64,000 nucleotides of DNA, taken from Arthrobacter alkaliphilus (GTDB taxonomy: Bacteria > Actinomycetota > Actinomycetes > Actinomycetales > Micrococcaceae). Below, piece after piece: positions 53,097 through 62,321 of the stretch; positions within the stretch are counted from its first letter, which is position 1; every line of letters begins with the position of its first letter. A program made the position numbers and the translations under genes. Where the stretch lies: the NCBI RefSeq assembly GCF_021483235.1, contig NZ_JAKEEC010000023.1, forward strand, positions 1 through 64,000, in the 5' to 3' direction. Below the pieces are notes generated by a model. That model did not search any database, was not told the DNA's origin, and was given only the letters and a program-made list of their open reading frames with translations.

Positions 53097-54908
53097 GTGC
53101 GTGAATTCAGTGTTCCGCCCTTGGTGAATGTTGCCCCCGAAACCAACATCACGGACCTCGTGATTCGTCAGGCAGCCGAGCCGTCCGACCCGGCATTGTT
53201 TGCCAAACTCAACAGCGCCGGCGAATGGCAGGACATCCGGGCAACGGAGTTCCTCAAGGACGTCTCTGCCCTGGCCAAAGGCCTGATCGCCAGCGGCGTG
53301 GGTGCGGGCGACCGGGTGGGCATCATGTCCAGGACCCGGTACGAATGGTCCCTCGTGGACTTCGCCATCTGGTTTGCGGGCGGGATTTCCGTTCCGATCT
53401 ACGAAACATCGTCGCCGTCGCAAGTTGCCTGGAACCTCGGCGACTCCGGCGCCGTCGCCGCGTTCGCCGAGTCCGCACACCACGAGGACGTCATCCGCCA
53501 GGCCGTCACGGCCGAAGCCCTCGACTCGGTAGCCCATGTCTGGCAGCTCGAAGGCGGCGGCCTTGACGCACTCCGCAGCGCGGGAAGCGGCGTCAGCGAC
53601 GAGGAACTCGAGGCGCGCCGCAGCAGCGCCGTGCTTGCCGACGTCGCCACGATCATCTACACCTCCGGCACCACGGGCCGCCCCAAGGGTTGCGAACTCA
53701 CGCACGGCAACTTCGTGGAGCTCTCGGAGAATGCTTTGGCGTCCCTCGGCAACGTCGTCAACAACGACGCCAAGACCATCATGTTCCTCCCGCTGGCCCA
53801 CGTCTTTGCCCGGTTCATTTCGGTCCTGGCCGTCGCGGCCGGCGCCAAGGTGGCACACACACCGGACATCAAGAACCTGTTGGCGGACCTGCAAAGCTTC
53901 CAGCCGACCTTCATCCTTGCGGTTCCGCGCGTCTTCGAGAAGGTGTTCAACTCGGCCCTCACGAAGGCGGAGGACGGCGGCAAGGGCGCTATCTTCCATA
54001 AGGCCGTGGAGACGGCGATCGCCTACTCCACGGCGCAGCAGTCGGGATCGCTCGGCTTGGTGCTCAGGGTCAAGCACGCAGTTTTCGACCGTTTGGTGTA
54101 CGGGAAACTGCGCGCCGCGATGGGCGGCCAGGTCAGCCACGCGGTCTCCGGCGGCGGCCCGCTCGGCGAACGCCTCGGCCACTTTTTCCACGGTATCGGC
54201 CTGCAGATCCTTGAAGGTTACGGCCTGACCGAGACCACGGCCCCCATTACAGTCAACACACCGTCCTTGATCAAGATCGGCACGGTGGGAGCCCCGCTGC
54301 CCGGCAACGCGGTCAAGATCGCCGACGACGGCGAAATCCTCGCCAAGGGCGTCTGCGTCATGAAGGGCTATTACAAGCGGGATGACCTCGCCGCGGAGAC
54401 CTTCGTCGACGGGTGGTTCCGCACGGGTGACATCGGCGAACTGGATGAGCAAGGGTTCCTGAAGATCACCGGCCGTAAGAAGGAAATCATCGTCACAGCC
54501 GGCGGCAAGAACGTGGTGCCTGCCCAGCTCGAGGACCAGATCCGCGCCGACGCGCTGGTGTCCCAAGTCCTTGTGGTCGGCGACAACCGGCCCTTTATCG
54601 GTGCATTGGTCACTTTGGATGAGGAAGCACTGCCGGGCTGGCTGGAGCGCCACGGCCTGCCCGCGTCCACTACCACGGCGGACGCCGCGGACAACCCCCT
54701 CGTCCGGGCGGCTGTCCAGGAATTGATCAGCCACGCGAACCAGTCGGTCTCGCATGCCGAAGCGATCAAGTCGTTCCGGATCGTGCCGTCCGACTTTACC
54801 GAAGCCTCCGGCCACCTCACGCCGTCGCTCAAGGTCAAACGGGCACAGGTGATCAAGGACTTCGACGCTGTAATCGAGGAGATGTACGCGGCGCCCAAGG
54901 CATCCTGA
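53097..54908 (+). CDS. Long-chain acyl-CoA synthetase (AMP-forming, FadD15 type)
   Basis: 603 residues from the GTG at 53097 (MREFSVPPLVNVAPETN), preceded by GAAGGAG; the frame upstream is not coding. It activates fatty acids through acyl-AMP to acyl-CoA. The P-loop is IIYTSGTTGRPKGCELTHGN, followed by EGYGLTETTAPITVNTP and the hinge region DGWFRTGDIGELDEQGFLKITGRKKEI; the catalytic lysine region is TAGGKNVVPAQLEDQI. This is close to the FadD15/long-chain ligase group of actinobacteria. A palindrome at 52991-53006 suggests regulation. Confidence 0.95.
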   Translation: MREFSVPPLVNVAPETNITDLVIRQAAEPSDPALFAKLNSAGEWQDIRATEFLKDVSALAKGLIASGVGAGDRVGIMSRTRYEWSLVDFAIWFAGGISVPIYETSSPSQVAWNLGDSGAVAAFAESAHHEDVIRQAVTAEALDSVAHVWQLEGGGLDALRSAGSGVSDEELEARRSSAVLADVATIIYTSGTTGRPKGCELTHGNFVELSENALASLGNVVNNDAKTIMFLPLAHVFARFISVLAVAAGAKVAHTPDIKNLLADLQSFQPTFILAVPRVFEKVFNSALTKAEDGGKGAIFHKAVETAIAYSTAQQSGSLGLVLRVKHAVFDRLVYGKLRAAMGGQVSHAVSGGGPLGERLGHFFHGIGLQILEGYGLTETTAPITVNTPSLIKIGTVGAPLPGNAVKIADDGEILAKGVCVMKGYYKRDDLAAETFVDGWFRTGDIGELDEQGFLKITGRKKEIIVTAGGKNVVPAQLEDQIRADALVSQVLVVGDNRPFIGALVTLDEEALPGWLERHGLPASTTTADAADNPLVRAAVQELISHANQSVSHAEAIKSFRIVPSDFTEASGHLTPSLKVKRAQVIKDFDAVIEEMYAAPKAS

Positions 54909-54955
54909 CAGGCCGAATCCGGCAGACGGCATCCTGACACTGCCGAAGCAAAGCA

Positions 54956-54988
54956 AAGGGTCCCGGGCTCATTGAGCCCGGGACCCTT
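54956..54988. terminator. Bidirectional terminator between acyl-CoA synthetase and pyc
   Basis: AAGGGTCCCGGGCTC (54956-54970) and GAGCCCGGGACCCTT (54974-54988) form a 15-bp perfect stem with a 3-base loop. T-rich flank TTGCTTC on the plus strand and TTTGCTT on the minus strand let it serve both convergent genes. Confidence 0.85.
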
Positions 54989-55011
54989 GCTTCATGCTTG
55001 CCGCCTCGCGG

Positions 55012-58000
55012 CTATTCCACGACGATCAGCAAGTCTCCGCCCTGGACCTGCTCCACGTTGTTGATGGCGAGGCGCGAGACCGTGCCGGCTACCGGCGTCG
55101 TGATGGACGCCTCCATCTTCATCGCCTCGATGGTGGCGACGGTGTCGCCTGCCTTGACGGCGTCGCCGGCGTTGACAGTCACAGTCACGGCACCGGCGAA
55201 GGGAGCTGCGACGTGGCCCGGCTTGGATGCGTCCGCCTTCTCCGCGGCCTTGACGTTGCTGACCACCGACTTGTCACGGACCACCACGGGGCGGGACTGG
55301 CCGTTGAGCTTGCACATGACGGTGCGCATGCCCTTTTCGTCGGGCTCCGAGACCGCTTCCAAGGAGGCAATCAGGCGCACGCCCTTTTCGAGTTCGATGA
55401 TGTGTTCGGCACCCAGCTGGAGGCCGTACAGGTAGTCGCGGGTATCAAGCACCGACAAGTTGCCGTACGTCTCGACGCTCTTGAGGTAGTCCTTGGTGGG
55501 ACCTTCGAACAACAAGCGGTTCAAGGTCCTCTGGCGGGACTTGGAATCGCCCTTGAGCGCCGCGCTGTCTTCGGCGCTCAGTTCGACGTCCCGGACCTTG
55601 ATGCTGCGGCCCTGGAGGGCCTTGGTGCGGAACGGTTCCGGCCATCCGCCAGGAGGATCTCCCAATTCACCCGACAGGAAGCCGATGACGGAGTCCGGGA
55701 TGTCGTAGTTCTGCGGGTTCTCGTTGAAGTCCGCAGGATCTGCGTGGATTCCCACGAGGTGCAGCGCGAGATCGCCCACCACCTTGGACGACGGAGTCAC
55801 CTTGACCAAATGGCCAAGGATGCGGTCCGCGGCGGTGTACATGTCCTCAATGGCTTCGAAACGCTCGCCAAGGCCCAGTGCGATGGCCTGCTGGCGCAGG
55901 TTGGACAGCTGGCCGCCGGGGATTTCGTGCTGGTAGACCCGGCCTGTGGGACCGGGAAGGCCGGACTCGAACGGCGCGTAGACCCGGCGGACCGCCTCCC
56001 AATAGGGCTCCAGGGAGCTGACGCTGGCCAGGCTGAGCCCGGTGTCGCGCGGGGTATGTGCCAGGGCCGCCACAAGGGCCGACGCCGAAGGCTGGCTCGT
56101 CGTACCGGCCAAAGACGCCGACGCGACGTCGACGGCGTCCACGCCGGCTTCGACAGCGGCCAGCAAGGTGGCCAGTTGGCCGCCTGCGGTGTCGTGCGTG
56201 TGCAGGTGGACCGGAAGGTCGAAGCGTTCACGCAGGGCGCTCACAAGCTTGGCCGCGGCCGCCGGGCGAAGCAGTCCGGCCATGTCCTTGATGGCGAGGA
56301 TGTGCGCACCGGCGTCGACGATCTTCTGGGCCAGGTCCAGGTAGTAGTCGAGGGTGTACAGGTTCTCATTCGGGTCAAGAAGGTCGCCGGTGTAGCAAAG
56401 CGCGACCTCGGCCACGGCGGTGCCGGTGGCCCGCACCGCGCGGATTGCCGGAGCCATTTGGCTGACGTCGTTGAGGGCGTCGAAGATGCGGAAGATGTCG
56501 ATGCCGGTTGCCGCGGCCTCGTTGACGAATGCCTCGGTGACTTCCTCCGGGTAGGGCGTGTAGCCCACCGTGTTGCGGCCGCGAAGCAGCATTTGCAGGC
56601 AGACATTCGGCAGCGCCTTGCGGAGCGCGGCCAGTCGGTCCCAGGGATCCTCCCCCAGGAAACGCAGGGCGACGTCGTAGGTGGCACCGCCCCAGGCTTC
56701 AACCGACAGCAGTTCCGGCATCAGCGCGGAGACTGCCGGGCCCGCCGCGACGAGGTCGCGGGTGCGGACGCGGGTTGCAAGCAGCGACTGGTGGGCGTCA
56801 CGGAAGGTGGTGTCGGTGACGGCCACGGCCTGCTGCTCGCGCAGTGCCTTCGCAAATCCGACCGGCCCCAACTCCTGCAGCTTCTGCCGCGAGCCCGCCG
56901 GCGCAGCAGTTCCCGCAAGCGAAGGGAGCTTGGCTGCGGGGTCCGAGTGGACTTTGAGTTCGCCGTTGGGCTTGTTGACCGTCACATCGGCCAGCCAGGT
57001 CAGGAGCTTCGTCCCGCGGTCCGCGGAGACGTGGGATTTCAGCAGTTCCGGGCGCTTGTCGATGAAGTCTGTCGCCACATTGCCGGCAATGAAGTCAGGG
57101 TCGGCAAGAACTGCCTGGAGGAAGGGGATGTTGGTCGATACGCCACGGATCCGGAACTCGGCCAGGCCGCGCCGGGCGCGGGCCACCGCGGCCGGGTAGT
57201 CGCGTCCGCGGCACGTCAGCTTGACCAGCATGGAGTCGAAGTGCGGACTGATTTCGGCACCCGAGTAGACCGTACCGCCGTCGAGGCGCACCCCGGCTCC
57301 ACCCGCGGAACGGTAACCGGTGATCCTTCCGACGTCGGGCCGGAACCCGTTGGCGGGATCTTCCGTGGTGATGCGGCACTGCAGGGCGGCACCCTTGATG
57401 GATACTGATTCCTGGCTCAAGCCGAGGTCTGCGAGCGTCTCCCCCGAGGCAATGCGCATCTGCGCCTGGACGAGGTCCACGTCCGTGATTTCCTCGGTGA
57501 CCGTGTGCTCAACCTGGATGCGCGGGTTCATCTCGATGAAGACGTGCTGGCCCGCGCGTTCGCCCTCGGTGTCCACCAGGAACTCCACAGTTCCGGCGTT
57601 GACGTAGTTCAGGGCCTTCGCGAAGGCCACGGCATCCCGGTAGAGGGCCTGGCGGATCGACTCGTCCAGGTTGGGTGCCGGAGCGATTTCGACGACTTTC
57701 TGGTGGCGGCGCTGCAAGGAGCAGTCGCGCTCGAAGAGGTGCATGACGTTGCCCTCGGCATCGGCCAGGATCTGGACCTCGATGTGGCGGGGACGCAGCA
57801 CTGCCTGCTCCAGGAACATGGTGGGATCGCCGAAGGCTGCGTCGGCCTCGCGCATGGCGGACCGAAGGGCCTCGGGGAGCTCTTCCCGGGTCTCGACACG
57901 GCGCATGCCGCGTCCGCCGCCGCCGGCTACCGCCTTGGCGAAGATCGGGAATCCGATCTCGTCCGCCGCCGCAATGAGCTCATCGAGGTCCTTGGAAGGA

Positions 58001-58407
58001 GCACTTGACTTCAGGACCGGTACGCCGGCCTTGCGGGCGGCTTCGAGCGCCGCGACCTTGTTTCCGGCAAGCTGCAGTACCTCCGCCGGCGGCCCGACGA
58101 ACGTGATGCCTGCGTCCTGGGCGGCACGGGCGAGATCCGGGTTTTCGGACAGGAACCCGTAGCCGGGGTAGATCGCATCTGCACCGGCTTCTTTGGCCAC
58201 GCGGATGATCTCGTCCACGTCCAGGTACGCCCGGACAGGATGGCCCTCCTGTCCGATCAGATAAGCCTCATCAGCCTTCTGCCGGTGGATCGAATTGCGA
58301 TCCTCATATGGAAAGACCGCTACGGTCTTGGCGCCGAGTTCGTAGCCGGCGCGGAAGGCCCTGATCGCGATTTCGCCGCGATTAGCCACCAGAATCTTGG
58401 AAAACAT
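55012..58407 (-). CDS. pyc: Pyruvate carboxylase
   Basis: 1131 residues, full length. The biotin carboxylase domain (1 to about 450) has KILVANRGEIAIRAFRA, an ATP-grasp core with GGGGRGMRRV and EMNPRIQVEHTVTEE. The carboxyltransferase domain (about 530-830) has TFRDAHQSLLATRVRT, MLLRGRNTVGY, KDMAGLL and HTHDTAGGQ. The biotinyl domain ends the protein with biotin lysine in ATIEAMKMEASI. It converts pyruvate plus bicarbonate to oxaloacetate, refilling the citric acid cycle. The gene is monocistronic, with a Crp-like site in its upstream region. Confidence 0.98.
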   Translation of the reverse strand: MFSKILVANRGEIAIRAFRAGYELGAKTVAVFPYEDRNSIHRQKADEAYLIGQEGHPVRAYLDVDEIIRVAKEAGADAIYPGYGFLSENPDLARAAQDAGITFVGPPAEVLQLAGNKVAALEAARKAGVPVLKSSAPSKDLDELIAAADEIGFPIFAKAVAGGGGRGMRRVETREELPEALRSAMREADAAFGDPTMFLEQAVLRPRHIEVQILADAEGNVMHLFERDCSLQRRHQKVVEIAPAPNLDESIRQALYRDAVAFAKALNYVNAGTVEFLVDTEGERAGQHVFIEMNPRIQVEHTVTEEITDVDLVQAQMRIASGETLADLGLSQESVSIKGAALQCRITTEDPANGFRPDVGRITGYRSAGGAGVRLDGGTVYSGAEISPHFDSMLVKLTCRGRDYPAAVARARRGLAEFRIRGVSTNIPFLQAVLADPDFIAGNVATDFIDKRPELLKSHVSADRGTKLLTWLADVTVNKPNGELKVHSDPAAKLPSLAGTAAPAGSRQKLQELGPVGFAKALREQQAVAVTDTTFRDAHQSLLATRVRTRDLVAAGPAVSALMPELLSVEAWGGATYDVALRFLGEDPWDRLAALRKALPNVCLQMLLRGRNTVGYTPYPEEVTEAFVNEAAATGIDIFRIFDALNDVSQMAPAIRAVRATGTAVAEVALCYTGDLLDPNENLYTLDYYLDLAQKIVDAGAHILAIKDMAGLLRPAAAAKLVSALRERFDLPVHLHTHDTAGGQLATLLAAVEAGVDAVDVASASLAGTTSQPSASALVAALAHTPRDTGLSLASVSSLEPYWEAVRRVYAPFESGLPGPTGRVYQHEIPGGQLSNLRQQAIALGLGERFEAIEDMYTAADRILGHLVKVTPSSKVVGDLALHLVGIHADPADFNENPQNYDIPDSVIGFLSGELGDPPGGWPEPFRTKALQGRSIKVRDVELSAEDSAALKGDSKSRQRTLNRLLFEGPTKDYLKSVETYGNLSVLDTRDYLYGLQLGAEHIIELEKGVRLIASLEAVSEPDEKGMRTVMCKLNGQSRPVVVRDKSVVSNVKAAEKADASKPGHVAAPFAGAVTVTVNAGDAVKAGDTVATIEAMKMEASITTPVAGTVSRLAINNVEQVQGGDLLIVVE

Positions 58408-58718
58408 GCTTCTCCTGCATCATTGCGGGTGTAACGGTCGGTGGTCACAGTGTGTAAGACCTCCATACCCAAACACAAATCTTTGTGGTGACAGTCACAC
58501 AGGAATTCGTCACGAGCAGTGTACCTTCGCCCGCCATGCAGTTTCACGTGCTAAAAGCTTGTTCGCGTGCAAGTGGTACGGACCGCCCGGGCCGATAAGG
58601 CAGGAATCGGCGGCCACTCAACATATGATGTTGGAGGGCAGCGGCAGGGCCCCGTTCCGGCAAGTACGGAACACAAGCACCGCGACACGGCAACCGGCGT
58701 TAGGTTTTGGGTTTTCAA
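58408..58718. promoter_or_regulatory. 311-bp divergent intergenic region between pyc and the ParA gene
   Basis: No gene is convincing here. TGTGG-TGACAG-TCACA at 58484-58499 matches the Crp/GlxR consensus TGTGA-n6-TCACA with one mismatch, 77 bp upstream of pyc. TTCTCC next to the pyc start supplies its ribosome binding site on the minus strand (GGAGAA). I see no other structure. Confidence 0.5.
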
Positions 58719-59537
58719 GTGCAAGTAGTCAGCATCAGCAGCCTCAAAGGCGGCGTGGGCAAGACGTCCGTAACAACCGGGCTCGCCTCGGCCGCACTGG
58801 CCGCGGGGATCTCCACCCTTGTTGTGGACCTGGATCCCCACGCCGACGCCACGACGGCCCTCGGCGTCCAAGCCGGCGAACAGCTCGATATCGGCCGCAT
58901 GCTGAAGAACCCCCGCAAGGCGAGGCTTTTGGACAACGTCGCCAGCAGCGGCTGGGTTGACCACCCCCGCAGCAACGGCAAAGGAACGGCCCTGGATGTC
59001 GCCGTCGGATCCGCCTACACCGGAATCTACGATCGACCGGACCTTGGGCGCCGCGATCTCCGGCGCCTGACTGCCGTCCTTGCCCCGGCCGAAAACTACC
59101 AGCTGGTCCTGGTCGACTGCCCGCCGTCCCTCAACGGCCTCACCCGCATGGCCTGGAGCGCCAGTGACCGGGTGGTCCTCGTGGCCGAGCCAGGGCTCTT
59201 CTCGGTTGCCGGCACGGAACGCACCATGCGCGCCATTCAATTGTTCCGCCAGGAGTTCGCTCCCCAGCTTGCTCCCGCCGGAATTGTTGCGAACAGGGTC
59301 CGGCCCGCCTCGGCCGAGCACACCTTCCGGCTCGCCGAGATGGAATCGATGTTCGGCGAGCTCCTGCTGGCTCCCCATATTCCGGAGCAGGCGAACTGGC
59401 AGCAAATCCAGGGCGCAGCCCACGCCGTACACCACTGGCCCGGCGACTCGGCCAAGAACACGGCAAAGCTGTTTGACTCTCTTTTGGAGAACATGCTGTC
59501 CTCCCACAACGGCACCCGGGAACGCCGCAAGCGCTGA
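58719..59537 (+). CDS. Orphan ParA-like ATPase
   Basis: 272 residues using the GTG at 58719 (MQVVSISSLKGGVGKTSVT); a TTG at 58707 would add four residues. The deviant Walker A is SLKGGVGKTSVTTGLA, and VVDLDPHADATTALG (Walker A-prime) and LVLVDCPPSLNGLTRMAW (Walker B) follow. ParA ATPases position chromosomes, plasmids or protein clusters. No parB or par-site array is nearby, so this is not the chromosomal parABS locus, and the cargo is unknown. The gene lies between pyc and the gcvH-garA block. Confidence 0.9.
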   Translation: MQVVSISSLKGGVGKTSVTTGLASAALAAGISTLVVDLDPHADATTALGVQAGEQLDIGRMLKNPRKARLLDNVASSGWVDHPRSNGKGTALDVAVGSAYTGIYDRPDLGRRDLRRLTAVLAPAENYQLVLVDCPPSLNGLTRMAWSASDRVVLVAEPGLFSVAGTERTMRAIQLFRQEFAPQLAPAGIVANRVRPASAEHTFRLAEMESMFGELLLAPHIPEQANWQQIQGAAHAVHHWPGDSAKNTAKLFDSLLENMLSSHNGTRERRKR

Positions 59538-59567
59538 GGGCAGGCCGCGAGGCAGAATCCACCCCTT

Positions 59568-59605
59568 AAATCGATGAAGCCGCCTTCCTGCCGGAAGGCG
59601 GCTTC
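59568..59605. terminator. Hairpin between the ParA and MerR genes
   Basis: GAAGCCGCCTTC and GAAGGCGGCTTC form a 12-bp perfect stem with a 6-base loop between the convergent genes. T-runs are weak on both sides. Confidence 0.6.
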
Positions 59606-59629
59606 ATCGGTGTTCATCCCGTGCGGTGT

Positions 59630-60223
59630 TTAGCCTGTGCGGCGCGCGGAACGGCGTTTGCTGAGTTCGTCGTCGGGAAAGGACTGTTCTGCGGCGTGCT
59701 CGCTCGGGAGCGCAGCCAAGCTGCCTTCAACCTCGCGCCATACGCGTCCGACTGCGATGCCGAAGACGCCCTGGCCGCCTTGCACCAGGTCGATGACTTC
59801 ATCCGCGGACGTGCATTCATAGACACTCGCGCCATCGCTCATGAGCGTGATTTGGGCCAGGTCTTCGACTCCGCGTTCGCGCAGGTGTTCAACTGCCGTG
59901 CGGATCTGCTGGAGGGACACGCCGGTGTCCAGGAGGCGCTTGACGACTTTGAGAACCAGGATGTCCCGGAAGCCATAAAGCCGCTGCGAACCGGAACCCG
60001 CGGCGCCCCGCACGGCGGGTTCAACAAGGCCCGTGCGTGCCCAGTAGTCCAGCTGGCGGTAAGTAATGCCTGCAGCCTTGCACGCGGTGGGACCACGGTA
60101 GCCGGCATCCTCGTCCAGGACCGGTAGGTCCTCAGTGAAGAGCAGACCCTGGGCACCGCTTGCGGGTACAGCAACGCCTGTCGAGGCCTGCTTCAGCTCG
60201 CCTGCTTCGCCTTTGGGACTCAC
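59630..60223 (-). CDS. MerR family regulator (Rv1830 type)
   Basis: 197 residues from the GTG at 60223, preceded by AAGGAGG. The MerR winged helix is ACKAAGITYRQLDYWARTGLVEPAVRG followed by GSQRLYGFRDILVLKVVKRLLDTGVSLQQIRTAVEHL. The rest is a short effector-free C-terminal part with ITLMSDGASVYECTSADEVIDLVQGGQGVFGIAVGRVW. It has no cysteine pattern for metal sensing. Its neighbour order gcvH-garA-MerR-DUF151-MerR matches Rv1826-Rv1830. The regulon is unknown. A 239-bp gap upstream provides its own promoter. Confidence 0.9.
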   Translation of the reverse strand: MSPKGEAGELKQASTGVAVPASGAQGLLFTEDLPVLDEDAGYRGPTACKAAGITYRQLDYWARTGLVEPAVRGAAGSGSQRLYGFRDILVLKVVKRLLDTGVSLQQIRTAVEHLRERGVEDLAQITLMSDGASVYECTSADEVIDLVQGGQGVFGIAVGRVWREVEGSLAALPSEHAAEQSFPDDELSKRRSARRTG

Positions 60224-60462
60224 GTGACCCTCCTTGTCAGAAGTTCCCTTGGGGATGGTGCATACGCGGCAACACGAAAGGGGAAATGCACTCGTGTAAT
60301 TTCAACGCGTCCGCACCTTTCAGTGTGACTTGCGCGCGTCGTGTATGCAACGGGAACTTGATATCTTCGACGTTAGGCGTGCGGGAGCCTTAGGTCAAAG
60401 ACGTCCGGGCCATTTTCGGATCGTGTCGAAACTTTCACCCTCAACTTTAACCTTAGGCGCGT

Positions 60463-60969
60463 TCAGCCTTCGAAATCCTCTGGCTCCACGTCGTCCAGGA
60501 ACTCACGGAAGCGGCGCAACTCCCGCTCCTCGTCAACTTCGGAACCCGGCTCGGTGTCTTCGCCTTCGTCGTGTTCGGTAATCCGGACACCGGCTTCTTC
60601 CATAACCGCGTCGGCGCACCAGATGCGGCATTTCGCGCGCAACGCAAGCGCCAGCGCATCGGAAGCGCGGGAACTCACTACAGTACCGTCGTCGAACTGG
60701 AGCTGACCGTAGAAGATGTTGTCCTCGACCGCGACGATGTTCACGCTGATGATCGAGTGGCCGAGCGCTTCAACGACGTCGATCATCAAATCGTGCGTCA
60801 TGGGACGGGGCGGGACCACGCCCTGCTGGGCCAGGGCGATGGCACTGGCTTCGGGGGTGCCGATCCAAATGGGGACATGGCGTTCCCCGTGCATCTCACG
60901 GAGGAGGACCAGGGGCTGGTTCGAGGGCAGTTCGATCCGCACTCCAACGATCACGACTTCAATCATCAT
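60463..60969 (-). CDS. Bifunctional nuclease family protein (DUF151)
   Basis: 168 residues. MMIEVVIVGVRIELPSNQPLVLLREMHGERHVPIWIGTPEASAIALAQQG and a DALALALRAKCRIWCADAVMEEAGV segment are DUF151 signatures. Plant homologues act as DNase/RNase, but bacterial roles are unclear. The C-terminus is very acidic (DEGEDTEPGSEVDEE). It overlaps the upstream ftsR-like gene by 4 bp, so the two are translationally coupled. Rv1829 is the positional homologue. Confidence 0.92.
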   Translation of the reverse strand: MMIEVVIVGVRIELPSNQPLVLLREMHGERHVPIWIGTPEASAIALAQQGVVPPRPMTHDLMIDVVEALGHSIISVNIVAVEDNIFYGQLQFDDGTVVSSRASDALALALRAKCRIWCADAVMEEAGVRITEHDEGEDTEPGSEVDEERELRRFREFLDDVEPEDFEG

Positions 60970-61688
60970 GCGTCCATACGGGAGATACGGTCCTGCACCA
61001 AGGCTCGATGCAGGCTGAGGCAGAGTTCGCTGATTTCGCGGGCGGCTTCCGCGGCCCGGGCTTGCGACGCTGCATCCTTGCGGGACGTCAAGGGGGCGAC
61101 GACGCGCTCCACCAAGCCGAATTCGCGCTCGGCCGCCGCTTGGAACGGCCGGAGGTGCCGCGGCTCAAGTCCGTGGCTTTCCAGTTGGACACAGGCCCGC
61201 GCCACTTGAAGCGCATGTTCGTCGAATTTGCCGTTGATATGGCTGATCAGCCCGTAACTAAGGAGGGACTGCAAGAGCGGGACACTGGCCCCCGATTCCG
61301 TCCTCAACTGTTCCTCGCTGAGGGCACGTGCACGGCCCTGCAGTTCGGCGGCAAGTTCATCCGACACAATCCGAGGGGACACGGACACCCCAGGCGGGAG
61401 GTTTTCGGGACGCTCGCCACGGTCGATCGCGTCAAGGTAGTCCTTGATGACCTTGAGGGGCAGGTACTGGTCACGTTGGAGGGCCAGCACGAAACGCAGC
61501 CGCTCGACGTCGCTTTCGGCGTATTGCCGATACCCGGCAGGCGTGCGCTTGGGATTGATCAGTCCCTTTTCCTCAAGAAAGCGGATCTTGGACGCCGTCA
61601 TCGTGGGAAAGTCGTCGCTGAGCTGGGCGAGGACCTCCCCGATGTTGAGGACCTGCGGTCCTCGCCGTTCCGGCTGGGGCAGTGCCAC
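60966..61688 (-). CDS. ftsR: MerR family regulator FtsR (Rv1828/Cg1631 type)
   Basis: 240 residues. The MerR domain is LNIGEVLAQLSDDFPTMTASKIRFLEEKGLINPKRTPAGYRQYAESDVERL, and the C-terminal domain has KVIKDYLDAIDRG and SYGLISHINGKFDEHAL. The homologue in Corynebacterium glutamicum, FtsR, activates ftsZ; the M. tuberculosis homologue is Rv1828. The gene sits right after garA/odhI as in both species, which supports orthology. The ftsZ promoter in this window (24905-24933) is a candidate target. Confidence 0.88.
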   Translation of the reverse strand: MALPQPERRGPQVLNIGEVLAQLSDDFPTMTASKIRFLEEKGLINPKRTPAGYRQYAESDVERLRFVLALQRDQYLPLKVIKDYLDAIDRGERPENLPPGVSVSPRIVSDELAAELQGRARALSEEQLRTESGASVPLLQSLLSYGLISHINGKFDEHALQVARACVQLESHGLEPRHLRPFQAAAEREFGLVERVVAPLTSRKDAASQARAAEAAREISELCLSLHRALVQDRISRMDA

Positions 61689-61702
61689 AGGCGTACCCGG
61701 AA

Positions 61703-62182
61703 TCAGTCTTGGCCTGCTGCGCGGGCAGGGCTCAGGTAGTAGGTGAGGCGGAACTTGCCGATCTGGACCTCGCTGCCGTTCTTCAGCAAGACGTTGTCCA
61801 CCCGGTCCTGGTTGACGTAGGTGCCGTTGAGGCTCCCGGTGTCCACCACTTCGAATCCCTCGGGAGTGCGCACGAATTCCACGTGCTTGCGCGAAACCGT
61901 CACGTCATCCAGGAAGATGTCCGCATCTGGGTGGCGGCCGGCGGTAGTGACGTCAGAGTCCAAAAGGAACCGCGCGCCCGCGTTCGGGCCGGTGTGGGCA
62001 ATCAGCAAAGCCGATCCGGGAGGCAATGCCTGGACGGCGGCCCGCTCCTCGGCCGCCAGCGACGGCCGGGCATCCGAGTCGTGGTGGCGCACGGGCGTGA
62101 GCTGGATCGAGGTGGTCTCCGATGTTGGCTGTTCTTCAGCACCGTGCTCGTTCCGGGCGTGGTTCCGCTTGCCGCCAACCAT
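61703..62182 (-). CDS. garA: FHA-domain regulator of central metabolism, GarA/OdhI
   Basis: 159 residues from the ATG at 62182 (MVGGKRN), preceded by AGGAGG. The N-terminal tail has SETTSIQLTP with phosphoacceptor threonines T23/T24 equivalent to the kinase sites of GarA and OdhI. The FHA domain (about residues 70-140) has AGRHPDADIFLDDVTVSRKHVEF and VVDTGSLNGTYVNQ. Unphosphorylated protein inhibits 2-oxoglutarate dehydrogenase and modulates glutamate metabolism; phosphorylation by serine/threonine kinases closes the FHA site on itself. The PASTA kinase at 45809 is one possible kinase. Confidence 0.93.
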   Translation of the reverse strand: MVGGKRNHARNEHGAEEQPTSETTSIQLTPVRHHDSDARPSLAAEERAAVQALPPGSALLIAHTGPNAGARFLLDSDVTTAGRHPDADIFLDDVTVSRKHVEFVRTPEGFEVVDTGSLNGTYVNQDRVDNVLLKNGSEVQIGKFRLTYYLSPARAAGQD

Positions 62183-62321
62183 GGAAATCCTCCTCATCCG
62201 CCGGCAGTTGACAATACTGCCGGTTACGCAACTGCCCGGTTTCCCGGGCCAAACAGGTCGCTGGCCCACCGCCGTCGCTCCCCCGCTCCGGGGAGAATCG
62301 ACTTGGCGGGCCAGATACCAA

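Noticed and set aside
54994-57408. 804-codon plus-strand frame opposite pyc
   Set aside because: Antisense shadow of pyruvate carboxylase, which is complete and unambiguous.
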